Positions 1 through 8,787 of a stretch of DNA of 64,000 nucleotides are shown here, piece after piece. Each line of letters begins with the position of its first letter. Position 1 is the stretch's first letter. The position numbers and the translations under genes are program-made. The DNA lies in NCBI GenBank assembly GCA_016788115.1, contig JAEURR010000003.1:310001-374000 (forward strand), written 5' to 3'. The notes under the pieces are model-generated. The model saw only the letters and a program-made list of their open reading frames with translations, was not told the DNA's origin and ran no database searches. Source of the stretch: Chthonomonas sp. GTDB taxonomy: Bacteria; Armatimonadota; Fimbriimonadia; Fimbriimonadales; Fimbriimonadaceae.

Positions 1-2
1 AG

Positions 3-215
3 AGAGTCTCGGCCAAGTCAAAGTCGAGTTCGGTCGATCTGCAGATCGGTCGCGCCGACGCCAAGGTCAACGGTCGAACGGTTCAGATGGAGCGACGTGC
101 TTTCATCGATCACAGCCGAACGATCGTCCCGCTCAGCTTCTTCTCCGACGCACTGAACGTGAACATCGAGTTCGACAAGGCGACGAACCACGTGTTGATC
201 ACGGAAAAGAAGTAA
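3..215 (+). CDS. Stalk-domain (copper amine oxidase N-terminal-like) protein, C-terminal fragment
   Basis: The start lies outside the window; the last 70 residues are visible, ending with TAA at 213-215. The end resembles the copper amine oxidase N-terminal-like stalk domain that bacteria often place at the C-terminus of cell-surface proteins. The pattern is a short strand with VNGRTV, then RTIVPLSFFSDAL, then a final strand NHVLITEKK. This repeat usually mediates surface attachment or protein packing, not catalysis. A strong hairpin terminator follows at 245-282. The main domain of the protein cannot be seen, so its function is unknown. Confidence 0.75.
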   Translation, partial: RVSAKSKSSSVDLQIGRADAKVNGRTVQMERRAFIDHSRTIVPLSFFSDALNVNIEFDKATNHVLITEKK

Positions 216-244
216 CCCGGTAGCCATACCTGCACATTCAAAGG

Positions 245-282
245 GCCCCTGCGGAACGATCTCCGCAGGGGCGCCGTCTTTT
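245..282 (+). terminator. Rho-independent terminator after the stalk-domain gene
   Basis: A 10-bp perfect GC-rich stem (gcccctgcgg at 245-254 pairing with ccgcaggggc at 263-272) with an 8-base loop is followed by a T-containing tail (tctttt). It sits 30 bp after the stop codon of the upstream gene and on the same strand. Confidence 0.85.
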
Positions 283-417
283 GACCGGCTTGCTTTGAAA
301 ACCGCCATCTCTGACAGGGTTTGAACCCTCCAGTTTTGGCCTCAACAGACCACTATTCACGATAGGCACTTTCACAGATCAACGTGTTGCAGATCGAAAA
401 GGTGGGAGCAGAAATTC

Positions 418-786
418 ATGGCACAGAACACTGACGACGGCAGAAGGTTTAGTCGATTCGACACACTGGAGTACGCACTCCTTATGTCGAGTGGGCTTGA
501 TGAGCCGCTTCCTGCGATTATCGTGGACATCAGTCTCGGTGGACTGCAACTCCGCACGCGCGTCCCGCTAGAATCGGGCGACGAATTCCTCATGCAGATC
601 GGACAAGGTTACGAGAACCCGATCACGACCGCCGTGGAAGTACGGTACTGCGCCAAGATCCCGCATACTGGGCTCCATTCGGTCGGTGTCCGCTTCTTAC
701 CGGGCCACTCCGAGCAGCGGATGCGCTTGGTCCACTATATCCACGACGCTTTCGCCAAACAGGGCGACAAGCTACTCGCCAGCTAA
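418..786 (+). CDS. PilZ domain protein, single domain
   Basis: A 122-residue protein that is essentially one PilZ domain, the common cyclic-di-GMP receptor fold. The two expected binding signatures are visible: an arginine-rich RRFSR near residue 9 (RxxxR box) and DISLGGLQL near residue 37 (D/NxSxxG box). Single-domain PilZ proteins act as adaptors that carry the c-di-GMP signal to motility, secretion or polysaccharide machinery; the partner cannot be told here. The start is supported by a GGTGGGAG ribosome-binding site at 401-408. The gene stands alone between two terminators. A second, larger PilZ protein lies at 1664-2248. Confidence 0.85.
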   Translation: MAQNTDDGRRFSRFDTLEYALLMSSGLDEPLPAIIVDISLGGLQLRTRVPLESGDEFLMQIGQGYENPITTAVEVRYCAKIPHTGLHSVGVRFLPGHSEQRMRLVHYIHDAFAKQGDKLLAS

Positions 787-806
787 ATCATCCTCCAAAA
801 TCAAAA

Positions 807-838
807 GGTCCCAGAAGCGAACTCCTGGGCCCTCTTTT
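807..838. terminator. Terminator between convergent genes
   Basis: Imperfect hairpin (ggtcccag at 807-814 against ctgggccc at 825-832, one internal mismatch) followed by a run of five T on the plus strand. It lies in the 68-bp gap between the convergent PilZ and Fe-S carrier genes. It serves the plus strand clearly and possibly also the minus strand. Confidence 0.65.
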
Positions 839-854
839 TGCGCCTGGTGTTGGC

Positions 855-1244
855 TTATTTGCTACAGCCGCAGCCACCGCATCCGCCGCCGCCTGCTCCC
901 GGACCACCCTCTTCGCCGGTGGCGAAGCTGGAGCCACAGCCGCACGACTGCGTCGCATTCGGGTTCTCGATCTTGAACCCGCCTCCCATGGCGTCCTCGA
1001 CGTAATCGACTTCGGAACCCTCCATGTAGTGCAGGCTCATCGGATCGATCACGATTTTCACGCCGTCTTGCTGGAAGATCTGGTCGCCCTGCTCGGGTTC
1101 GTTGTCATCGATCGCCATGCCATACGAGAGTCCGGAGCAACCGCCGCCTGCGACCCAAACGCGCAAGGCAGCATCGTTCTTCTGCTGGCTCTGCATCAGG
1201 TCCTTCAGCTCGTTGGCTGCTCGGGGGGTCAAAGTGATTGCCAT
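855..1244 (-). CDS. erpA: A-type iron-sulfur cluster carrier (HesB/IscA/ErpA family) with Cys/Gly-rich tail
   Basis: 129 residues. A-type carriers deliver Fe-S clusters to client enzymes through three conserved cysteines, and all three are present: C36 in GGGCSGLSYGM and C101/C103 in SCGCGSSF. The family normally ends close to the CxCGxSF motif at about 107-115 residues. This protein continues for about 22 residues as a Gly-rich tail with three more cysteines (C122, C125, C127). It is divergently transcribed from a 7Fe-type ferredoxin gene, a natural client. ErpA versus IscA/SufA cannot be separated from sequence alone, so the symbol is a best guess. Confidence 0.88.
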   Translation of the reverse strand: MAITLTPRAANELKDLMQSQQKNDAALRVWVAGGGCSGLSYGMAIDDNEPEQGDQIFQQDGVKIVIDPMSLHYMEGSEVDYVEDAMGGGFKIENPNATQSCGCGSSFATGEEGGPGAGGGGCGGCGCSK

Positions 1245-1418
1245 AGGGATAGTTTACTCCGTGTTATAGTTTCAATACGTCTGATCAGCGCGGTCGGTGC
1301 AACGCGCGAGCCGAGTTTGCGCTGAAAGCCCTAAGATTCACTAGGGTGGTCCCCCCACGATCGTGAAGCATCGGCTAAAATACGGGGACGGGAGCTTCTT
1401 CCCCAGGAAACCAGTTTC

Positions 1419-1667
1419 ATGCCCTACGTTGTAGCCGAACCCTGCATTGGTGTAAAAGATAAGTCCTGTCTGACGGTCTGCCCGGTGGACTGCATTTATG
1501 AGATCGACGATCAGGTGGTGATTCACCCGGACCAGTGTATCGACTGTGGTCTGTGCGAGCCCGAGTGCCCCGTTACCGCCATCTTCGTCGACACCGACGT
1601 GCCGCCTCAATGGAAGAACTTCATCGAGAAAAATGAGGTTGAGGCGAAGCGAATCGCAGGCGGCTAA
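1419..1667 (+). CDS. fdxA: 7Fe-type ferredoxin ([3Fe-4S][4Fe-4S])
   Basis: 82-residue electron-transfer protein. The cysteine pattern matches Azotobacter ferredoxin I. C9, C17 and C50 would hold the 3Fe cluster, and C21, C40, C43 and C46 the 4Fe cluster. The position equivalent to C11 of ferredoxin I is valine (V12), which favours a 3Fe or loosely bound first cluster. C25 is the conserved free cysteine. The start is preceded by AGGA. The 3' end overlaps the convergent PilZ gene by 4 bp. The redox partner cannot be inferred. Confidence 0.92.
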   Translation: MPYVVAEPCIGVKDKSCLTVCPVDCIYEIDDQVVIHPDQCIDCGLCEPECPVTAIFVDTDVPPQWKNFIEKNEVEAKRIAGG

Positions 1668-2248
1668 GCCGCGTTCGGGAATAGCCTTAGCCAGCGACCG
1701 CGGCTGATGCGGTCCTCGATGTGCAGCTTGATGCCCAGCCGAAATCGTCCGTGGCTATCTTCGGGCTTGCAGTAGCGCACTTCGCCCTTGCCTGTGACTG
1801 TGCCGTGCGCGGAGTGTACGGCGATGTCCACCACGGTGCCGCGCTCGATGTTCAACAACCCGACCAAGCCTACTCCTGAGGACGAAATGTCTTGGACGTC
1901 CATGTCGTACTTCTGGTCGCCGTGGGTCAGATCGCAGAAAATGCCAAACCGAGTGGCCTGAAACCTCACTGACTCGGTGGGTGACGTCAAACGAAGGTTT
2001 GAGGTCAGCTTAAACCGGACAAGATCGTCCTCCAGAGATTCGACCTCGCCGATGGCAAAGACGTTGTTGGAGCTACCTTGTAGCTCAAACGCAACTCGCT
2101 CGCCCACCGCAAGCTGTCGATCCGCGTCAAAACGCAACACAATCAACTGCTGGTCGAACTCGACGACCCAACCACGAAGCAGCCGAGCGTCCTCGATGCG
2201 CTGGCATCGCGCACGCGTCCCGATGTACTGAAGGAAATCTATTGCCAT
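1664..2248 (-). CDS. Two-domain PilZ protein
   Basis: 194 residues. The C-terminal half (from about residue 95) looks like PilZ: an arginine at RFQATRF precedes the DISSSGVGLV box, and the end has the usual VRYC...FRLGIKL strands. The N-terminal half is a beta-rich region of the YcgR-N or PilZN type. Proteins of this layout bind c-di-GMP and act on flagellar or surface-motility machinery; no such genes are nearby. The gene runs convergently into the ferredoxin gene with a 4-bp overlap. c-di-GMP binding is likely but the RxxxR box is less clear than in the 418-786 protein. Confidence 0.75.
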   Translation of the reverse strand: MAIDFLQYIGTRARCQRIEDARLLRGWVVEFDQQLIVLRFDADRQLAVGERVAFELQGSSNNVFAIGEVESLEDDLVRFKLTSNLRLTSPTESVRFQATRFGIFCDLTHGDQKYDMDVQDISSSGVGLVGLLNIERGTVVDIAVHSAHGTVTGKGEVRYCKPEDSHGRFRLGIKLHIEDRISRGRWLRLFPNAA

Positions 2249-2350
2249 AGTGAAGCCTCAGGGCAAGACTCTGTATTGGACTTATCGGCGCTTCAACGCA
2301 TCATCATCAGGACACGAGTAGAAACCGGACCCTGAGATACACTTAGTGCC

Positions 2351-2899
2351 ATGTCCAACCCCAGCGAGAACCCGATCGAGAAGAGGCTGCGAGAGGCCCA
2401 AGATCAGTTCATCTTGGAGTGGGGTCGCATGAGTTCCAGCTGGGGCATCAACCGCACCATGGCGCAGATCCATGCGCTTCTCATCGCCACTGGCCGCCCG
2501 CACAGCATGGACGAAATCATCGCGCGGCTCGGAATCAGCCGGGGCAACGCAAGCATGAGCCTGCGCGACCTGATGGAGTGGGGCGTGGTCCAGCGCTTTC
2601 GACGACCCGGAGACCGCAAGGACACCTACGTCAGCGACGCCGACCCGTGGCAGATTTTCGCCCGCGTGGTGCGCGAGCGGAAGCGCCGCGAGCTCGATCC
2701 GACCAAGGGCGCGATCCAGGAGTGCCTGTTGCGGGCACCCGCGGACGAAGAGAGTGCCGACGTGGCCAGCTTCCGGCAGAGGCTCACCGGGCTGCTTCAA
2801 ATCTTTGCCATGATCGACCTCGTCTACGATCAGGTCTTCAAGACCGACGACAGTGTCCAGGATGCCTTTCGCTCCTTCAGTTCCCCCGAAAAGTCGTAG
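2351..2899 (+). CDS. GbsR/MarR-type winged-helix transcriptional regulator
   Basis: 182 residues. The N-terminal 95 residues carry the GbsR-family signature: WGINRTMAQIHALL, then a helix-turn-helix region with ISRGNASMSLRDL and the wing WGVVQRF..GDRKDTY. The C-terminus is helical and probably dimerises. In Bacillus, GbsR represses glycine-betaine synthesis genes in response to choline; here the neighbours do not suggest a ligand. The next gene is lon, 67 bp downstream on the same strand, so this regulator could control lon or itself. The family is confident, the target is not known. Confidence 0.88.
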   Translation: MSNPSENPIEKRLREAQDQFILEWGRMSSSWGINRTMAQIHALLIATGRPHSMDEIIARLGISRGNASMSLRDLMEWGVVQRFRRPGDRKDTYVSDADPWQIFARVVRERKRRELDPTKGAIQECLLRAPADEESADVASFRQRLTGLLQIFAMIDLVYDQVFKTDDSVQDAFRSFSSPEKS

Positions 2900-2966
2900 A
2901 AACTGTCAATTGGCCTAGGAATTGCGGTTCGTTTCCTCGAACAGAATCCGTAGGACCTTAACCTGC

Positions 2967-5318
2967 ATGGCCAAAACCACATCTCGCTCGCCCAAACAAG
3001 CGGTCGCCGCGTCCACCTTGCGTGTCGCAGTGTTGCCCGTCCGCGATAACGTTCACTTCCCTGCGATCGTGACCACGTTGCTCGTCGGCCGCGAGATCTC
3101 TCTCCGCGCGCTGAACGCCTCGACCAAGGACGAAGGGCTTGTGCTCGTCCTCGGTCAGCGAGAGATGACGGTGGACGAGCCGGTCGCTGCAGACATGCAC
3201 CGGTTGGGAACCCTGAGCGAAGTCATGCAAGTACTGCCCATGCCCGACGGCACCGCACGCTTGGTCCTCCGCGGCCTGTCGCGTTGCCGAGTGCAGCGAC
3301 TGAATTCACGTTCGGGTTATTTCGTCGCCGAATGCAGCCCACTCGAAGCGATCCCGGCCCAAGGCCCTTCGGTCGAGGCCCTCAAACGCGAGGCGATTGA
3401 GCTTTTCCAAGACGTCGCGAGTCTCGGGCGCATGGTCCCCACCGAGGCGCTGGAACTGTTGCCGGTCATCGACGATGCCGGTGAACTCGCCGACAACATC
3501 GTCAACCAGCTTGTGTTAAAGCCCGCGGTCAAACAGCAGGTGCTGGAGATGATCGCACCGATTGAGCGCATTGAGCGGGTCATCAAGCTCCTCGCCAGTG
3601 AACGACAAGTCCTCCAACTCCAGAGCGACTTGCGATCGAAGGTGGAACGAGAGCTCGGCAACTCTCAGCGCGAGTATTTCCTGCGAGAGCAGCTTCGGGC
3701 GATTCAGAACGAACTCAGCGGCGACACCGAACTGAGCCCCGAAGGCCAAGAGCTCAAGGTCCGAATCGAGGCAGCGAAGATGCCCGACGCCGTCCGGGAC
3801 AAGGCCTCTGCAGAACTTCGCCGGCTGGACCGCGCCGCTTCCAACTCGCCAGAGAACATGGTCATCCGAACGTATCTGGAGTGGCTGTGCGATCTACCCT
3901 GGTCGATCACGACCGAAGACCGCCTGGACATTCACGAAGCGAGCAAGATCCTGGACCGTGATCACTATGGTCTGCAACGAGTGAAGGATCGGATTCTCGA
4001 CTTTCTCGCTGTGCGCCAACTGAGCCAGTCGTTGCGCGGACCGATTCTGTGCTTCGCTGGGCCGCCCGGGGTCGGCAAGACGAGCCTGGGGCGCAGCATC
4101 GCCGAGGCGCTGGGCCGAAAGTTCGTGCGTCTGTCGCTCGGCGGAGTTCGGGACGAAGCCGAGTTGCGCGGCCATCGCAGAACCTACATCGGTTCTATGC
4201 CCGGCCGCCTCATCCACGGCATCCACACGTGCGGCAGTCGAAACCCGGTCTTCATGCTCGATGAGATCGACAAGATGGGCATGGACATGCGCGGCGACCC
4301 CACGAGCGCCCTGCTGGAAGTGCTCGATCCCGAGCAGAATTCCGGATTCACGGACCACTACGTTGAGCTTCCCTTTGACCTCAGCGCGGTGATGTTCATC
4401 ATGACCGCCAACGTCGTGGAGAGCATTCCGGCCCCATTGCGCGACCGCATGGAGATCATCCACTTCCCTAGCTACACCGAGGCCGAAAAACTCCACATCG
4501 CACGGAGCTACCTGGTGCCCAAGAAGAGTCAGGAACACGGCATCCGCGGCAAGCAGTTGACAATCCAAGACGATGCACTCCAGACCATCGTTCGCCACTA
4601 CACCCGTGAGGCGGGCGTGCGCTCGTTGGAGCGCGAGATCGCGACCGTCTGTCGCAAATCTGCCAGACGCCTCGCCGAGGGTGCAGTCCGGGAAGTCACT
4701 GTCGATGCGGACAACCTGAGCGAATTCCTCGGACGGTCGCGCTACCGCTACGGTCAAGCAGGGGCGCAAGACGAAGTGGGTACCGCGACGGGGCTTGCAT
4801 TCACGGAGTTTGGTGGTGACACGCTCAGCATCGAAGTCAACCTAATGCCAAGCCTGGCCGAGCAACCCAACCTGATGCTCACCGGAAACTTGGGCCAAGT
4901 GATGAAGGAATCGGCAATGGCGGCGGTCAGCTACATCCGGGCGCATCCCGACATCTACGGCCCGTTCCGGCACGATGTCCACATCCACGTGCCCGAAGGA
5001 GCGATCCCAAAAGACGGCCCGAGCGCGGGCGTGACCATTGCAACCGCGCTTGCCTCGGCGGCGACCGGACGCCCAGTTCGGCGGGACCTCGCGATGACCG
5101 GCGAGATCACCCTACGCGGAAACGTACTTCCTGTCGGCGGCGTTCGGGAGAAGGCGCTTGCCGCTCACCGGGCTGGCATCCGTGATATGGTGCTACCCGC
5201 GGATAACATGGCCGATCTCGATGAACTCCCGGTGGAGGTCCGAGATCAAATGTGCATGCACCCGGTCCGGACTCTGGCCGAGGTGTTTGAACTCGCCCTG
5301 CGACCAAAGACGACCTAG
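2967..5318 (+). CDS. lon: ATP-dependent protease Lon
   Basis: 783 residues, the usual length for LonA. The order is N-terminal substrate-binding domain (about 20-210), coiled helical region, AAA+ module with Walker [10 protein letters not shown] (about 365-373), and protease domain. The Ser-Lys catalytic dyad is visible as S686 in DGPSAG and K729 in [11 protein letters not shown]; the 43-residue spacing equals that of E. coli Lon. It degrades damaged and regulatory proteins in the cytoplasm. The start at 2967 was chosen over the upstream frame opening at 2922 because the Lon domain begins right after it and TAGGA lies about 10 bp upstream. Confidence 0.97.
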   Translation: MAKTTSRSPKQAVAASTLRVAVLPVRDNVHFPAIVTTLLVGREISLRALNASTKDEGLVLVLGQREMTVDEPVAADMHRLGTLSEVMQVLPMPDGTARLVLRGLSRCRVQRLNSRSGYFVAECSPLEAIPAQGPSVEALKREAIELFQDVASLGRMVPTEALELLPVIDDAGELADNIVNQLVLKPAVKQQVLEMIAPIERIERVIKLLASERQVLQLQSDLRSKVERELGNSQREYFLREQLRAIQNELSGDTELSPEGQELKVRIEAAKMPDAVRDKASAELRRLDRAASNSPENMVIRTYLEWLCDLPWSITTEDRLDIHEASKILDRDHYGLQRVKDRILDFLAVRQLSQSLRGPILCFAGPPGVGKTSLGRSIAEALGRKFVRLSLGGVRDEAELRGHRRTYIGSMPGRLIHGIHTCGSRNPVFMLDEIDKMGMDMRGDPTSALLEVLDPEQNSGFTDHYVELPFDLSAVMFIMTANVVESIPAPLRDRMEIIHFPSYTEAEKLHIARSYLVPKKSQEHGIRGKQLTIQDDALQTIVRHYTREAGVRSLEREIATVCRKSARRLAEGAVREVTVDADNLSEFLGRSRYRYGQAGAQDEVGTATGLAFTEFGGDTLSIEVNLMPSLAEQPNLMLTGNLGQVMKESAMAAVSYIRAHPDIYGPFRHDVHIHVPEGAIPKDGPSAGVTIATALASAATGRPVRRDLAMTGEITLRGNVLPVGGVREKALAAHRAGIRDMVLPADNMADLDELPVEVRDQMCMHPVRTLAEVFELALRPKTT

Positions 5319-5363
5319 TTTTCAACGATCATCGACAGGTTCGATGCACAATGAAGGGGTCTG

Positions 5364-7730
5364 ATGCAATCAGCCCCCAACCGTCTGGACGACCTCAAGA
5401 CGCTCCGCATGGTCATGATCGACGTCGCGTTTGCGACCGCATTCATGACCCTCGTCGGCGGCGCGTTCCTGGTTGGGTTCATCAAGCACCTCGGCGGGGA
5501 TGACCATATCATCGGCATCGTCAGCGCGCTCCCCTCCCTCCTTGGTCTGATGCAGATCCCAGGTGCGCTGTGGGGTCGCAGCTTCGCCTCGTTCAAGAAG
5601 TTCGTGCAGGTAGGCGGCGGACTTTGGCGGCTCTTCTACCTCGTTCTGATCGGCCTGCCGCTGCTTCCGTGGCCCAACGAGGTCCGGATTGGGCTCATCT
5701 TGGCCGTCCTCGCGCTCGCGTGGATGAGCAGCCAGACCGTCGATCCGATTTACAACGACTGGCTCGCCGAGATCATTCCGCCCACCTCGCGCGCGTGGTT
5801 CTACGGGCGTCGCGGAGCGCTCGCGGCGCTCGTCGGCGCGCTTGTCGGCGTGGTCGGCGGCCTCGTGATCGACCACTTCGAAAAGGGCTCGCAACAGAAT
5901 CTCGGTTACTCGATCGTCTTCGGGCTTGGAGCGCTTTGCGCGTTCATCAGTTGGATCTTCTTCACGCGGATGCAGGACCGAGTGCGTGAAAATCCTCAGC
6001 CCGTGCAGTTCAAATCGGCGATGCACAGCATCGCATTGCCTTACCGCGACCCGCTCTTCCGCCGGGTCATCCTCTTCCTGTTCTTCTTCGTCTTTGGGCA
6101 GGCGTTCATGGGTGGACTGCTCGTTGCCTTCAGCATCGAAGTCCTAAAACTCCCGATCACGGTGCTCCAGTTGTGCGGGCTTGGGCACGCCGTAGGCCAA
6201 CTCATCATGGCGCGCTGGTGGGGGTTCTTCGCCGACAAATACGGCAACAAGCCGGTGCTCGCGATCTTGACCATCGGCATCGTCTTGTCGCCCGTGTGCT
6301 GGTTCTTTACGCAGCCCGACAGTCTGCTGCTGAATAGTCTCATCCTCATCCCGGGTCACGTTTTCAGCGGCATGATTTGGGGTGGCGTCGGCGCGGTCCA
6401 GCTCAACCTCGTGATCGCCTCGGCGAAGCCAGAGGAGCGGGCGAACTATATTGCGGCGGGCCAGAGCCTGATCATGATCACGGCGGGCGTCTCGCCGATC
6501 CTGGGCAGCTACGTGATGAGTTGGTTGCGCGCGCCCATGGGAGCAGGCAGCGCCTACATGGCCGTGCTGGGGATTACCACCGGACTGCGATTGCTCTCGA
6601 TCTTGTTCTTGATCCCAGTCAAGGAGTACGGATCGACCTCGCTGCGCCAAACACTTCGCGAAATCACCCGCGCCAACCCGAAACGGATGCGCGAACTCCG
6701 GCAGCTTTCGACCAGCGTGGACATCGAAGAGCGGTCCATTGCCATCGAGAACGTCGGCAAGCACCGGCTGACCTTGGCACTCGACGACCTGTTGAAGTCT
6801 CTCCACGACCCGACCCCGCACTTGCGTCGGCAAGCGGCCCAGGCACTCGCATCGCTGGGTGATGAGCGTGCCGCACAGGCGTTGCACCATCAACTCGAAG
6901 ACCACGCCGACCTTGTCGAAGAAGAGACGATCGAAGCGTTGGGAGTGTTGGGTGATTCCCGGAGCGTCGAGTTGCTCTCGCGATATCTGATTTCACCACG
7001 ATCTCAGATCCGCCGCGCCACCGCACACGCACTGGGACGCATCGGCGGCGACGCGGCCGAACGTGCCCTGGCACAGGCAGCCAGCCAAGAAGAAGACTTC
7101 GACCTACAGCGCGCAGCTCTGCAAGCGCTTCGCCGGTTGAACTCCGCGCACGGGAGTGACGCGATCATCCAGGCGTGTCTCGCGCGAATTCCCAGCGTGC
7201 GCATCGCCGCCGCCGAAGCCGTCGTGGCCCTCGGGATTCGCAAGGCGACCCACAACCTGGTGCAGTCGCTCAAGACCTATGACGACGAAGCGTGCAGCGA
7301 ACTTGCCTACGCCCTCGCATGCGTGGGTGGCGAGGAACATCTTCCCCTCATTGTGCAGACCACTTCCGAATGCGGTTCGGTCATCACCCGGCGGCGCTGC
7401 CTCATGGGGATCAGTCACGTGTTTGGAGTCGAGGGACCCCTCTACCGACTCCTCCTGCTCGATGGAATGGCCCGGGACGCCGCACTTCTCGAAATGCTCG
7501 GTCCGTTGGCCAAATCCGACCGCGCGCTGAGAGCCGCGCTGGGGCACTACAACCACGGAGAGGAGCATGCAGCTCTGGTGGCCCTCACCCGTAGCAAGAC
7601 CGGACCTTCGTTGCTGAGCCTGGTCAACCCGCCAATCGACGAGATGTTCCTCGTCGGTGCGCTCGCTCGCACAAAGTTCTTACAAGACCACTCTGAAGGT
7701 AACCCGCGAACCGGCGAACGCCTACAATAG
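5364..7730 (+). CDS. Major facilitator superfamily transporter fused to HEAT repeats
   Basis: 788 residues. Residues 1 to about 430 form a polytopic MFS transporter with about 12 membrane segments and typical short loops such as FFADKYGNKP. After a linker (about 430-465), the remainder to about 740 is soluble and built of roughly 30-residue HEAT-like repeats, for example LRRQAAQALASLGDERAAQAL and IRRATAHALGRIGGDAAERAL. HEAT repeats are protein-binding scaffolds, so the transporter may be docked to a cytoplasmic partner. No substrate can be assigned. thrC starts 7 bp downstream, so it is probably co-transcribed with the threonine genes; export of an amino acid is possible but unproven. Confidence 0.85.
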   Translation: MQSAPNRLDDLKTLRMVMIDVAFATAFMTLVGGAFLVGFIKHLGGDDHIIGIVSALPSLLGLMQIPGALWGRSFASFKKFVQVGGGLWRLFYLVLIGLPLLPWPNEVRIGLILAVLALAWMSSQTVDPIYNDWLAEIIPPTSRAWFYGRRGALAALVGALVGVVGGLVIDHFEKGSQQNLGYSIVFGLGALCAFISWIFFTRMQDRVRENPQPVQFKSAMHSIALPYRDPLFRRVILFLFFFVFGQAFMGGLLVAFSIEVLKLPITVLQLCGLGHAVGQLIMARWWGFFADKYGNKPVLAILTIGIVLSPVCWFFTQPDSLLLNSLILIPGHVFSGMIWGGVGAVQLNLVIASAKPEERANYIAAGQSLIMITAGVSPILGSYVMSWLRAPMGAGSAYMAVLGITTGLRLLSILFLIPVKEYGSTSLRQTLREITRANPKRMRELRQLSTSVDIEERSIAIENVGKHRLTLALDDLLKSLHDPTPHLRRQAAQALASLGDERAAQALHHQLEDHADLVEEETIEALGVLGDSRSVELLSRYLISPRSQIRRATAHALGRIGGDAAERALAQAASQEEDFDLQRAALQALRRLNSAHGSDAIIQACLARIPSVRIAAAEAVVALGIRKATHNLVQSLKTYDDEACSELAYALACVGGEEHLPLIVQTTSECGSVITRRRCLMGISHVFGVEGPLYRLLLLDGMARDAALLEMLGPLAKSDRALRAALGHYNHGEEHAALVALTRSKTGPSLLSLVNPPIDEMFLVGALARTKFLQDHSEGNPRTGERLQ

Positions 7731-7737
7731 AGTGTCT

Positions 7738-8787
7738 ATGCACTGGTCCGGCGTTGTCGCGCATTACCGATCTCGGCTCACGGTTGAAGGGGAGCCCGTC
7801 ACTCTGCTGGAGGGCAATACCCCGCTCGTACCGGTTCCACGGGTCGCGGAATGGGCCTGCCCCGGAGCGGAACTCTTCATCAAGTACGAAGGGCTGAATC
7901 CCACCGGGTCGTTCAAGGATCGCGGCATGACCGCCGCTATGACCCAGGCGAAGCACGACGGCGCAGAGACCGTCATCTGCGCGAGCACCGGGAACACCGC
8001 CGCCAGCGCCGCTGCCTACGCGGCTCGAGCGGGCATGAAGTGCATCGTTCTCGTTCCCGATGGCAAGATCGCGATGGGAAAGCTCGCGGGTTCGATGGCC
8101 TACGGCGCGCAAGTGGTGCAGATTCGTGGTTCGTTTGACGATGGCCTGCGCATGGTGCGCGACGTCAGTGAGCGGACGCCGATCGCGCTCGTCAACTCCG
8201 TCAATCCCGCGCGGCTCCAGGGGCAGAAGACCGCGGCATTTGAGATCGTGGATGCGCTCGGAAACGCTCCCGATTGGCTTTGTTTGCCGGTCGGCAACGC
8301 GGGCAACATCAGCAGCTACTGGCTTGGATTTCGCGAGGCGCTCGCCGATGGCCATGCGGCGTCGGCACCCCGACTCTTGGGCGGCCAAGCGGCCGGATCT
8401 GCGCCTCTGCTGGCAAACGCGGCAGTGGACGAGCCGGAAACGCTGGCGACCGCCATCCGGATCGGCCACCCAGCGCGCTGGTGCCAGGCACTGTGGGCAC
8501 TCCGCGAATCGGCGGGCCAGATCTGGTCCGTCACCGACGACGAGATCCTTGCGACGTACCATTGTCTCGCAGCGGCGGACGGCATCTTCTGCGAGCCATC
8601 GTCCGCGGCAGGCGTCGCGGCCCTGAGGAAATCGCTTCAGCACGGCAAAATCGAAGTCGAGGGGCGGCGCATCGTTTGCGTCCTCACTGGGCACGGGTTG
8701 AAAGACCCCGACTCGGCCCTCCGCGACGCCAAACTCCCGCAAGCCATCGAACCGACGTTGGATGCGCTCATGAACGTGATCGAATGA
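7738..8787 (+). CDS. thrC: Threonine synthase
   Basis: 349 residues, PLP fold-type II enzyme converting O-phosphohomoserine to threonine. The PLP lysine is K60 in NPTGSFKDRGM; the Ser/Thr-Gly loop that binds phosphate appears as STGNTAASAAAY. The compact length matches the short thermophile/actinobacterial class, lacking the long N-terminal part of the E. coli enzyme. The start is the ATG 7 bp after the transporter stop codon. It overlaps thrB by 4 bp (ATGA), so translation of the last two threonine-pathway enzymes is coupled. Confidence 0.95.
   Translation: MHWSGVVAHYRSRLTVEGEPVTLLEGNTPLVPVPRVAEWACPGAELFIKYEGLNPTGSFKDRGMTAAMTQAKHDGAETVICASTGNTAASAAAYAARAGMKCIVLVPDGKIAMGKLAGSMAYGAQVVQIRGSFDDGLRMVRDVSERTPIALVNSVNPARLQGQKTAAFEIVDALGNAPDWLCLPVGNAGNISSYWLGFREALADGHAASAPRLLGGQAAGSAPLLANAAVDEPETLATAIRIGHPARWCQALWALRESAGQIWSVTDDEILATYHCLAAADGIFCEPSSAAGVAALRKSLQHGKIEVEGRRIVCVLTGHGLKDPDSALRDAKLPQAIEPTLDALMNVIE

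Noticed and set aside
2922-2966. Upstream in-frame start for lon
   Set aside because: The added 15 residues do not match Lon and the internal ATG has a better ribosome-binding site and the expected family start.
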